A DNA stretch of 26,450 nucleotides from JAISDD01 sp031553935. Its GTDB lineage: Bacteria > Bacillota > Syntrophomonadia > Syntrophomonadales > Syntrophomonadaceae. The notes beneath the pieces are model-generated. The model saw nothing but the letters and a program-made list of their open reading frames with translations, made no database searches and was not told where the DNA came from. The DNA is taken from NCBI GenBank assembly GCA_031553935.1, contig JAVBKS010000032.1, forward strand, positions 1 to 26,450. The letters run 5' to 3'. Position numbers and translations under genes: made by a program. Position 1 is the stretch's first letter. Each line of letters starts with the position of its first letter. Positions 9,193 to 15,009 of the stretch are shown in pieces.

Positions 9193-9264
9193 ATTCCTTA
9201 TAGGTAAGATACTTGAGATATTGTTATATTCTTAGTTTCAAATCCTAAAAGGTAAGATAATGTT
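9193..9264 (-). ncRNA. creA: CreA-like crRNA-resembling RNA: two pseudo-repeats around a pseudo-spacer
   Basis: Two degenerate copies of the array repeat lie in the cas6-cas8b gap, in the same orientation as the array. Pseudo-repeat 1 (9235-9264) matches the 30-bp repeat at 23 of 30 positions, or 23 of the first 26. It keeps a handle of TTTGAAAC against ATTGAAAC in the array. Pseudo-repeat 2 keeps an 18-of-19 match to the repeat core (9193-9211) but has lost both ends. On the minus strand the pseudo-spacer between them begins TAAGAATATAACAATAT and is about 18-23 nt, against 35-37 in the array. Both copies keep the CCT...AGG stem, so Cas6 processing is plausible. A weak promoter (TTGGTT at 9304-9309, 17 bp, TATGAA at 9281-9286) could drive it. 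The name follows the CreTA antitoxins known from haloarchaeal I-B loci; transcription here is inferred. Confidence 0.85.
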
Positions 9265-9281
9265 AGTTAGTTTAATTTGTT

Positions 9282-9347
9282 TCATAAATAATTGCGGCAA
9301 AGTAACCAAAACCCAACATTTGATGAGATTGCTTCAAAAGTATTCAC
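9282..9347 (-). CDS. creT: CreT-like mini-ORF, 21 codons, toxin candidate
   Basis: A GTG start at 9345-9347 follows GGGGAGGA (9353-9360) with six bases from GGAGG to the start, a very strong translation signal for so short a frame. The peptide begins MNTFEAISSN and ends GFWLLCRNYL, with a hydrophobic C-terminal half, then stops at TGA. The frame lies about 28 nt below a good promoter and just upstream of the CreA-like element, the order cas6-creT-creA-cas8 described for CreTA modules. Known CreT toxins are mini-genes that sequester a rare tRNA or encode a tiny toxic peptide. I see no run of one rare codon, so a small hydrophobic peptide is the better guess. Toxicity is not shown by sequence. 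It could instead be a leader peptide of cas8b. Confidence 0.6.
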   Translation of the reverse strand: MNTFEAISSNVGFWLLCRNYL

Positions 9348-9381
9348 AATAATCCTCCCCGAGAATCAAGTTATAACTAAT

Positions 9382-9410
9382 ATTTTATAAGATTATAATA
9401 ATATAATCAA
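9382..9410 (-). promoter_or_regulatory. creT/cas8b promoter containing a CreA target site
   Basis: On the minus strand -35 TTGATT (9405-9410), a 17-bp spacer and -10 TAAAAT (9382-9387) form a good sigma-A promoter. The 17 bp between the boxes (9388-9404, plus strand TAAGATTATAATAATAT) match the CreA pseudo-spacer at 15 of 17 positions, with mismatches only at spacer positions 6 and 12. The three bases on the PAM side (plus strand TTA, 9385-9387) overlap the -10 box. Cascade bound here would cover the promoter core. It may drive only the mini-ORF or also cas8b and the rest of the operon. Confidence 0.8.
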
Positions 9411-9430
9411 GAAAATTTTTCTTCTTTTCT

Positions 9431-10201
9431 CTAACCCTTCACTTCCACCATCCCAAACCCCTGTGCATTCTTGCCGCCTAAGCCGGTGTCCAACGCCACC
9501 TTCATCCAAGTTCGCTCGCAAGTAACTTCATAATCACCTACATAACCTTTTATGAAAAACCCTTTATAATACAAGGCCGTTGAATTCTTTTTCAATGGAT
9601 CAAATAAAGGGCGGATAGAGAAATCGCCCTCTAACGGGCCATATTCATTAAAGCCATGTTCAAGCAGTACCTGGCTCTTATGTTTCAGATTTTCTTTTAC
9701 TAATTGATTGAATTCTGGTTCTCGGGGATGATAATAGCGGGTGGTTTTCTTGTCTCCATTTTGTAGGGTTTTGTATACGACGATCGGGGATAGGGCTGTT
9801 ATACGGTAGGAGCTTTGTTCTATCTTCATATCGTCGTTTTTGGCTTCTATTCCCACTATTTTGAGCATGTTATCACCTAGTTGTGATCCTTGCCCCAGTA
9901 ATGATGTGGTAGCTACATCTTGCATCAGATACAACAATGGCGATGCTAAATGAATGTTTACAGGACTGGAAAACACAATGTGTTGCTTATTTTCATGCAA
10001 GCGCCACTTGCCGAAAATCCGCGAAAAGGTAAAAAACTTAAAGGAACTTTTCTCCGTTTCTGCTCTGTATCCCTTATTATGCAAAAATAAGCGGTATGCG
10101 AGATCGGAAATCTGATTGTACAGCCAAGCTTGTACAATGTGATTATAAGATTTGGGGAGAACTATTTCTCGATCCGCTTCCATTTTAATTATTAAACGCA
10201 A
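9431..10201 (-). CDS. cas6: CRISPR repeat endoribonuclease Cas6
   Basis: This protein of about 256 aa cuts the pre-crRNA within repeats. The N-terminus [M]RLIIKMEADREIVLPKSYNHIVQAWLY is the usual Cas6 start, and the C-terminal glycine-rich motif GLGGKNAQGFGMV is the RAMP G-loop. A candidate catalytic His is in the first helix (SYNHIVQ). The TTG at 10201 is preferred because GGAGGG lies ten bases upstream and it matches the family N-terminus; the ATG at 10219 has no clear ribosome binding site. It is the first gene of the cas locus and is separated from cas8b by the creTA-like module. It would also be expected to process the CreA-like RNA. Confidence 0.94.
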   Translation of the reverse strand: MRLIIKMEADREIVLPKSYNHIVQAWLYNQISDLAYRLFLHNKGYRAETEKSSFKFFTFSRIFGKWRLHENKQHIVFSSPVNIHLASPLLYLMQDVATTSLLGQGSQLGDNMLKIVGIEAKNDDMKIEQSSYRITALSPIVVYKTLQNGDKKTTRYYHPREPEFNQLVKENLKHKSQVLLEHGFNEYGPLEGDFSIRPLFDPLKKNSTALYYKGFFIKGYVGDYEVTCERTWMKVALDTGLGGKNAQGFGMVEVKG

Positions 10202-10297
10202 ATGATTACGACCCTCCATCAGGAATCATATGGAAAAAGACTCCGTGTTTTTGTTAAATATTAGACATTTTTCGCCAATTTCCTCCTCGGAAAACGA

Positions 10298-10313
10298 CAA
10301 TATTACAATATTG
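10298..10313. repeat. Perfect inverted repeat in the cas6 upstream region
   Basis: CAATATT at 10298-10304 and AATATTG at 10307-10313 form a perfect 7-bp inverted repeat with a 2-bp centre, about 100 bp upstream of cas6. It could be an operator or a 5' UTR hairpin; the region is AT-rich, so chance is not excluded. Confidence 0.45.
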
Positions 10314-10354
10314 GTCATTATTGTATTTATCGTTTATTATTCATTAATATTAAC

Positions 10355-10395
10355 AAAAAATGCAAAAACTCTTTCGACCAGAAGATTTTTGCATT
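10355..10395 (-). terminator. Terminator after the DUF6463 gene, before cas6
   Basis: On the minus strand AATGCAAAAA (10386-10395) pairs perfectly with TTTTTGCATT (10359-10368), and the run of T continues past the stem to about 10355. It lies about 45 bp after the stop of the upstream minus-strand gene. The stem is low in GC, so strength is uncertain. It insulates the cas locus. Confidence 0.6.
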
Positions 10396-10439
10396 AGTTT
10401 AAAAAATATTTATCAAGTAGTGTAAGCTGCAAAATTTAC

Positions 10440-10808
10440 TCACCCCCCAACATAATGGGGATAAAGCATTATTATACATAGCGGTAGGACAATCCAGAAT
10501 CCGGAAAGTGGCATAATAAGAAGTGAAATGATAGTTATGAGGGTTAAGCCCCAAGCGGCTATTTTGGGAAGTGGTTTTTGGAATTGATTGATTTGCTGCT
10601 GCCAGACAAGTCCGATGAACATTAGGAATACGCCGGCAAAAAGGCACCAAAAAGCGGCATTGCGATCTATCTGAGATGCGACTGTGTTTAATAATCCATC
10701 ATGTAGCATAATGATAACAATGTCTTTTACAAAGAACCAGCATACTACATTATGGATGATTCCAACAATCAGCAGATACCAACCGCTATATTTCCATAAA
10801 TCTTTCAT
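10440..10808 (-). CDS. Small membrane protein, DUF6463-like
   Basis: This is a 122-aa protein with four predicted membrane segments. The first, after MKDLWKYSGW, is LLIVGIIHNVVCWFFV. The second is AAFWCLFAGVFLMFIGLVW, the third AAWGLTLITIISLLIMPLSG and the fourth FWIVLPLCIIMLYP. The layout WKYSG...GIIH...DGL...AFW resembles DUF6463 proteins, whose function is unknown. The ATG at 10808 is chosen because GGAAGG lies eight bases upstream; an ATG at 10829 lacks one. It is monocistronic, with its own promoter (10848-10876) and a terminator downstream. There is no visible link to CRISPR. No enzymatic motif is seen. Confidence 0.75.
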   Translation of the reverse strand: MKDLWKYSGWYLLIVGIIHNVVCWFFVKDIVIIMLHDGLLNTVASQIDRNAAFWCLFAGVFLMFIGLVWQQQINQFQKPLPKIAAWGLTLITIISLLIMPLSGFWIVLPLCIIMLYPHYVGG

Positions 10809-10847
10809 AAATAATACCTTCCTGATCATGTTTTGTATCTATAGATT

Positions 10848-10876
10848 ACTATACTGAAAGATATGGCTCTAGGCAA
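10848..10876 (-). promoter_or_regulatory. Sigma-A promoter of the DUF6463 gene
   Basis: On the minus strand TTGCCT (10871-10876), 17 bp, then TATAGT (10848-10853). It lies 40 bp upstream of the ATG at 10808 and begins just past the stop of the collagen-like gene. Confidence 0.7.
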
Positions 10877-10891
10877 TTGGGTTCGTATTGA

Positions 10892-11509
10892 CTATCCTAC
10901 TCGACTAAATATTATTCTGGCAGTTGGATTGCCGGTTCCTGGCAGCGTTATCGTGGCATTGGCACCGTTTCGCAATCTAATTATATCTCCACTATTCAGC
11001 ACTAACGGATACATTGAGAACATACTATCAGCTGTTTCGGTGCTGCCCATTGTCGAAGCGCTAATCCCAGCTCCATTTAGAGTAAGCTGGATGAAAAAGG
11101 GCGCAGCTGTGGCTGTGCTAACCAGTGTGTAATAAAAAACCAAGTATAATCCGGCTGTGTTTATTACAAAATCAGTGGCGTTTGGATGCGATACCGCTGG
11201 AGATGCTTGAACTTCAGTTTCAAATTGAATATTGGAATTGGGGCCCAATGTATCTCCGCCCACATGCGTATAAATAGCATTTGACAGTACAAGTGCTGGA
11301 CCGGTTGCTCCGGTAGCTCCGACTAAACCCATGGGTCCGGTAGGTCCGGTTGGACCTGTTGCACCTGGGAATCCGGCCGGTCCTGGAGGACCTGCTGGGC
11401 CGGTAGGTCCGGTTGGACCGGGCGGGCCAATCAATGACATGGGGCAAAAAGCGGATACATTATGGGTAACCGAACAAGTGCAATTGTTATTTGGACATCT
11501 GTATTTCAT
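10892..11509 (-). CDS. Collagen-like (Gly-X-Y) protein with C-terminal beta-sandwich, BclA-like
   Basis: This 205-aa protein has three parts. Residues 1-27 are cysteine-rich (Cys5, 10, 12, 22) with no signal peptide. Residues 28-72 are 15 uninterrupted Gly-X-Y triplets, mostly GPT, GPA and GAT, which should form a collagen triple helix. Residues 75-205 resemble the C1q/TNF-like trimerisation domain of BclA-type exosporium glycoproteins. Threonine in the Y position is typical of O-glycosylated bacterial collagens. The ATG at 11509 has AGAGGT nine bases upstream. A sigma-K-like promoter lies just upstream, fitting late mother-cell expression. A spore-surface role is inferred from architecture and promoter. 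Confidence 0.85.
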   Translation of the reverse strand: MKYRCPNNNCTCSVTHNVSAFCPMSLIGPPGPTGPTGPAGPPGPAGFPGATGPTGPTGPMGLVGATGATGPALVLSNAIYTHVGGDTLGPNSNIQFETEVQASPAVSHPNATDFVINTAGLYLVFYYTLVSTATAAPFFIQLTLNGAGISASTMGSTETADSMFSMYPLVLNSGDIIRLRNGANATITLPGTGNPTARIIFSRVG

Positions 11510-11540
11510 TTAAGCATGACCTCTTTCCAAATTGATAGTT

Positions 11541-11568
11541 TACTATATGCAATAGTAAATTAATGGGT
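11541..11568 (-). promoter_or_regulatory. Sigma-K-like promoter of the collagen-like gene
   Basis: On the minus strand the -10 element CATATAGTA (11541-11549) fits CATANNNTA of sigma-K (and CATATNNT of sigma-E). AC lies 17 bp upstream (11567-11568) as the short sigma-K -35. The site overlaps an inverted repeat, TTTACTAT at 11539-11546 and ATAGTAAA at 11552-11559. The inferred 5' UTR is about 25 nt. This is a consensus match only. Confidence 0.55.
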
Positions 11569-11619
11569 TCAATTTGGGCATTAAGGAAGACTATGAAAAC
11601 ATTAGAGAGTTTTGGGATG

Positions 11620-12498
11620 TTAGCAGCGAAAGTAAAGGTCATCTTCTTTTCTAACTAGATTTAGTTCGATTAAGCGTTCTAGATGTTTTGCCGTTCCCAT
11701 TCTTTCGAAGAAACGGCGGAAGCGTACTAATTCTTTTAAGTTGGGACCGAAAAAGAAATATCTAGCTACTAACTGTTCGAAGTTTTTTGGCTCTGTGAGA
11801 AATTCAAGAAATCTATCATCGGTTTCGTAGATCTTATTAATATAATCCTGAAGCCGTTGTTGGATTTTTTCCTTGATTAGACCGGAGTGCCCGCAGATTA
11901 AGACTTCTGGCTTTAGGTCCATACATTTCTTGATGGAGTCAATGAAGTCGTTTATATTGCTGCAGACGTGAAAATACCAGGGGCCAAATTTGCTTAAGCT
12001 TATATCGCCGGCAAAGAGTAACCCTATGTTTTCTTCCCAGAACGCGCAGTGACCTGGGGTATGCCCAGGGGTATGTATAACTCGAAATTTGGTAGCGCCA
12101 AAATCAAGGAGCTCATCACCTTGGAGCTCTTTGTGAACAGGAGAAGATTGCATTTTGCAGAAATTATAGTATTCTTCTCCCAGTTCGAGCTGATTATAAA
12201 CATCGAAGCCGTAATAGCTTAAGTAAACGCGCTTAGACTTCAAGGGCGGAGCATCAAGCGTATGAATATATACTTGCGCATTTGTAAATAGATTGTTGTA
12301 CAAGGTATGATCGATATGAAAATGTGAATTAATTATGATATCTATCCCTTGGGAAGCTAATTCAACTGCAGTTTGGTATTCACAGCAGGTGTCGAGCAGA
12401 GCGGCAAGGTCATCTTTTATATAGAGGCAATAGCAAAAGGGATAAGTGGTATCATTTTTTGCATTTACTAAATAGAGGTTATTATTTAGTTTGATCAT
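11620..12498 (-). CDS. MBL-fold metallohydrolase
   Basis: This 292-aa protein is a glyoxalase II-like metallo-beta-lactamase-fold hydrolase. The metal site is visible: HFHIDH at residues 59-64 (HxHxDH), HTPGHTPGH, the bridging Asp in FAGDISLSKFG, and GHSG. The last 80 residues are a helical extension (LEFLTEPKNFEQLVARYF...LVRFRRFFERMGTAKHLERLIELNLV) that resembles the winged-helix tail found in hydroxyacylglutathione hydrolase-like and LACTB2-like proteins of Clostridia. The substrate cannot be read from sequence. The ATG at 12498 has AAAGGA six bases upstream. It is divergent from htpG and seems to be a single gene. Confidence 0.85.
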   Translation of the reverse strand: MIKLNNNLYLVNAKNDTTYPFCYCLYIKDDLAALLDTCCEYQTAVELASQGIDIIINSHFHIDHTLYNNLFTNAQVYIHTLDAPPLKSKRVYLSYYGFDVYNQLELGEEYYNFCKMQSSPVHKELQGDELLDFGATKFRVIHTPGHTPGHCAFWEENIGLLFAGDISLSKFGPWYFHVCSNINDFIDSIKKCMDLKPEVLICGHSGLIKEKIQQRLQDYINKIYETDDRFLEFLTEPKNFEQLVARYFFFGPNLKELVRFRRFFERMGTAKHLERLIELNLVRKEDDLYFRC

Positions 12499-12582
12499 AT
12501 TGATTCCTTTAATTGATTTTGCAAAGCATACTTGAATATTATCATATGTTATTGAAGCTTTACACGCGAAATGTAATTCTTC

Positions 12583-12611
12583 TTGAATACTTTTCTTAAG
12601 TATAATATATT
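12583..12611 (+). promoter_or_regulatory. htpG promoter
   Basis: TTGAAT (12583-12588), 17 bp, TATATT (12606-12611). It sits immediately upstream of a CIRCE operator, so the start point would lie inside the operator, as in HrcA-controlled operons. Confidence 0.65.
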
Positions 12612-12615
12612 AATT

Positions 12616-12642
12616 TTAGCACTCGGCAGCAGAGAGTGCTAA
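12616..12642 (+). promoter_or_regulatory. CIRCE operator (HrcA binding site) of htpG
   Basis: TTAGCACTC-N9-GAGTGCTAA, a perfect match to the CIRCE consensus, with 9-bp arms at 12616-12624 and 12634-12642. It lies between the promoter and the htpG ribosome binding site, so HrcA should repress htpG until heat shock. In Bacillus subtilis htpG is not under HrcA; here it appears to be. Confidence 0.95.
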
Positions 12643-12670
12643 TTATCCATTTTCTAAAAGGAGGTTAACT

Positions 12671-14560
12671 ATGTCTAAGAAGGAATTCAAGGCTGAATCT
12701 AAGCGTTTGCTTAATCTGATGATAAATTCCATTTATACTCACAAAGAAATATTTTTGCGTGAAATCATTTCTAATGCCAGTGATGCAGTCGATAAGCTTT
12801 GCTATCTAGCCTTGACTGATCAAGGAGTCGGAATGTCGCGTGAGGATTTTGTTATATCTATTAAGGTTGACAAAGAAAATCGGCTTTTGACCGTAAGTGA
12901 TAATGGAATAGGCATGAGCAGCGAGGAGCTGGAAACAAATCTGGGCACAATTGCTCAAAGTGGATCATTGCTTTTCAAAAATGAGATGAATGCTTCAGAT
13001 AAGGTAGAAGACATCGATATAATAGGTCAATTTGGCGTTGGTTTTTATTCCGCCTTCATGGTTAGCGATCAAGTGACTGTTATCAGCCGCGCTTATGGAA
13101 GCGACAAAGCCTACAGATGGGAATCAAGCGGAGTCGACGGTTATTCAATCTCTGAATGCAGTAAGGACGAGGTTGGAACCGAAGTTATAATGAAGATTAA
13201 GGAAGATAGTGAGGATGAGAAATATAGTCAATTCCTGGAGTCTTATAACCTGAGTTCGCTGATCAAGAAATATTCCGATTATATCCGCTATCCTATCAAA
13301 ATGGATATGGAAAAAAGCCGTCTCAAGGAAAACAGTGATAAGGAATACGAGAGCTATTTTGAGACTGAGACTATTAATAGTATGGTTCCGATTTGGCATC
13401 GTACAGCTGCTGAATTGAGTGATGAAGATTATAATAGCTTTTATCAGGATAAGTTTTTTGATTATGAACCCCCGCAAAAACACATTCATATTAGGGCCGA
13501 GGGTTTAGTCTCTTATAATGCTTTGCTATATATTCCTGCACGGACCCCATTTGATTACTATACCAAAGAATACGAAAAAGGGTTGCAGCTCTATTCGAGC
13601 GGAGTTCTTATCATGGAAAAGTGTGCTGAATTATTGCCGGAGCATTTTCGGTTCGTTAAGGGTGTAGTTGATTCCCAAGATTTATCCCTGAATATTTCGC
13701 GAGAAATGCTGCAGCACGATCGTCAGCTTAAGACTATTGCTAATAATATTGAAAAGAAGATCAAGAGTGAATTGCAGAAAATGCTGGAGAATGACCGCGA
13801 GGCCTACGAAGTCTTCTATGCAAATTTTGGTCGGCAACTAAAATATGGCATAGCTAATGATTATGGCCGCCACAAAGACCTTCTAGCCGATCTTATACTA
13901 TTTTATTCTTCGCAAGAGGAAAAACTGGTCAGCTTAGCTGAGTACGCTGCCCGCATGCCTGAGGAGCAAACCCATATTTATTATGCTTGTGGAGAGGATA
14001 TCAAGCGCATTGACCAATTGCCCCAGACAGAACTTTTGAGAGACAAAGGTTTCGAAATCTTATATTTTACCGATGAAGTTGATGAATTTGTAACCCAGAT
14101 ATTGCATAAGTACGAAGAAAAAGAGTTTATGTCGGTTAATAGTAATGAATTGGATCTGGAAAATGATGAACAGAAGGAAGAGTCGCAGAAACAAACTGAA
14201 GAAAATCAAGATATGCTCGATGCAATGCAAAAGTTATTAGAATCTAGAGTGAAGAAAGTAAAGATCTCTAAAAAGCTAAAAAGCCATCCGCTTTGTCTTT
14301 CCAATGAAGGTATGATTAGTTTGGAAATGGAAAAATATTTTAACCAGGTTCAGCCGGACAATCACATGCAAGCAGAACGGGTTTTAGAGCTTAATCCATC
14401 GCATATGGTATTTAATGCTTTGCAAAATGTTTACAGTGCCGATAAAGATAAATTCAGACAATACACGGAATTGCTGTATCAACAGGCTTTGCTGATCGCT
14501 GGTTTTCCTTTGGATGATCCGACGGAGTTTACTAGGATGGTTTGCGACTTAATGATATAG
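12671..14560 (+). CDS. htpG: Chaperone HtpG (bacterial Hsp90)
   Basis: This 629-aa ATP-dependent chaperone has the normal length of HtpG. The GHKL ATPase motifs are visible: EIISNASDA (Glu31, Asn35, Asp38), DNGIGMS, GTIAQSGS and the lid glycine motif GQFGVGFYSAFMV. The middle-domain sequence PFDYYTKEYEKGLQLYSSGVLIM and the catalytic-loop segment VDSQDLSLNISREMLQHD are present, as is the C-terminal dimerisation domain. An acidic, glutamine-rich linker (about NDEQKEESQKQTEENQDM) is long for the family. The ATG at 12671 has AAAGGAGG close upstream. The gene is single and controlled by CIRCE. Confidence 0.97.
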   Translation: MSKKEFKAESKRLLNLMINSIYTHKEIFLREIISNASDAVDKLCYLALTDQGVGMSREDFVISIKVDKENRLLTVSDNGIGMSSEELETNLGTIAQSGSLLFKNEMNASDKVEDIDIIGQFGVGFYSAFMVSDQVTVISRAYGSDKAYRWESSGVDGYSISECSKDEVGTEVIMKIKEDSEDEKYSQFLESYNLSSLIKKYSDYIRYPIKMDMEKSRLKENSDKEYESYFETETINSMVPIWHRTAAELSDEDYNSFYQDKFFDYEPPQKHIHIRAEGLVSYNALLYIPARTPFDYYTKEYEKGLQLYSSGVLIMEKCAELLPEHFRFVKGVVDSQDLSLNISREMLQHDRQLKTIANNIEKKIKSELQKMLENDREAYEVFYANFGRQLKYGIANDYGRHKDLLADLILFYSSQEEKLVSLAEYAARMPEEQTHIYYACGEDIKRIDQLPQTELLRDKGFEILYFTDEVDEFVTQILHKYEEKEFMSVNSNELDLENDEQKEESQKQTEENQDMLDAMQKLLESRVKKVKISKKLKSHPLCLSNEGMISLEMEKYFNQVQPDNHMQAERVLELNPSHMVFNALQNVYSADKDKFRQYTELLYQQALLIAGFPLDDPTEFTRMVCDLMI

Positions 14561-14580
14561 CTCCAGACTAGTTAAAATCC

Positions 14581-14653
14581 TCATCTACTTCGTCATCTTT
14601 GAATGGCTGCGAGTTCGAAGTATTCATATACATCTTCACCCGCAGCCTTCTTC
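14581..14653. repeat. 73-bp hairpin repeat, copy 1
   Basis: This 73-bp unit is identical to 14827-14899. It contains a hairpin with stem GGCTGCG (14605-14611) and CGCAGCC (14641-14647) around a 29-nt loop. It lies 20 bp after htpG; no protein gene is credible here, since frames across it just follow the repeat. Confidence 0.9.
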
Positions 14654-14728
14654 GATTCCTGGTAGCTGAGGCTTTTAACTTCGTCTGGAAGACCGCCCTA
14701 AAAGTCCATCCACTGTGTTGCCTGCGTC

Positions 14729-14771
14729 GCTCGCGATCTCAAAGTATTAGTATACGTTTTCACCCGCGAGC
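14729..14771. repeat. Hairpin repeat, diverged copy with covarying stem
   Basis: The stem is GCTCGCG (14729-14735) and CGCGAGC (14765-14771) around a 29-nt loop that matches the loop of copy 1 at 22 of 29 positions. Three of seven stem pairs differ from copies 1 and 2, and each change is compensated on the other arm. Flanking sequence (cttctt...gtagctgagg / gtggctggag cttttaa/tt) also resembles the copy 1 flank. Confidence 0.85.
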
Positions 14772-14826
14772 TTCTTGGCGCCTTGTGGCTGGAGCTTTTA
14801 TTCAAGTCAGTTTTTGTCTAACGAAT

Positions 14827-14899
14827 TCATCTACTTCGTCATCTTTGAATGGCTGCGAGTTCGAAGTATTCATATACATCTTCACCCGCAGCCTTCTTC
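14827..14899. repeat. 73-bp hairpin repeat, copy 2
   Basis: This copy is identical to 14581-14653 over 73 bp, with stem arms at 14851-14857 and 14887-14893. The start-to-start distance is 246 bp, so the region 14581-14899 looks like a small cluster of one repeat family. The rest of the 14561-15009 gap holds the short AT-rich upstream region of the next gene (TATAAT at 14958-14963, no convincing -35). Confidence 0.9.
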
Positions 14900-15009
14900 A
14901 TTTTTACCTAATGTATTAAAAGGGTTTGGTTTTTCTTTCCTTGCTGGTTATACTAACTATAATGGGTTTAATTAAGATGTTTTTTAAAAAATTTTAAGGA
15001 GTTGTATAA

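Noticed and set aside
9275..9319. Overlapping 15-codon ATG frame (MLGFGYFAAIIYETN) within the mini-ORF region
   Set aside because: It has no ribosome binding site, while the GTG frame has a strong one at good spacing.
10259..10290. Second CreT-like minigene before cas6 (GAGGAGG then a five-codon frame)
   Set aside because: The spacing from GGAGG to the ATG is about 13 bases and no pseudo-repeat lies nearby; it is noted only as a curiosity.
11220..11513. Frames on both strands inside the collagen-like gene
   Set aside because: They arise from the periodic Gly-X-Y codons; promoter, ribosome binding site and C-terminal domain support only the 10892-11509 frame.
14599..14975. Open frames of 106 and 66 aa between htpG and the GyrI-like gene
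   Set aside because: They run across the hairpin repeats, their sequences duplicate because the DNA repeats, and no ribosome binding site precedes them.
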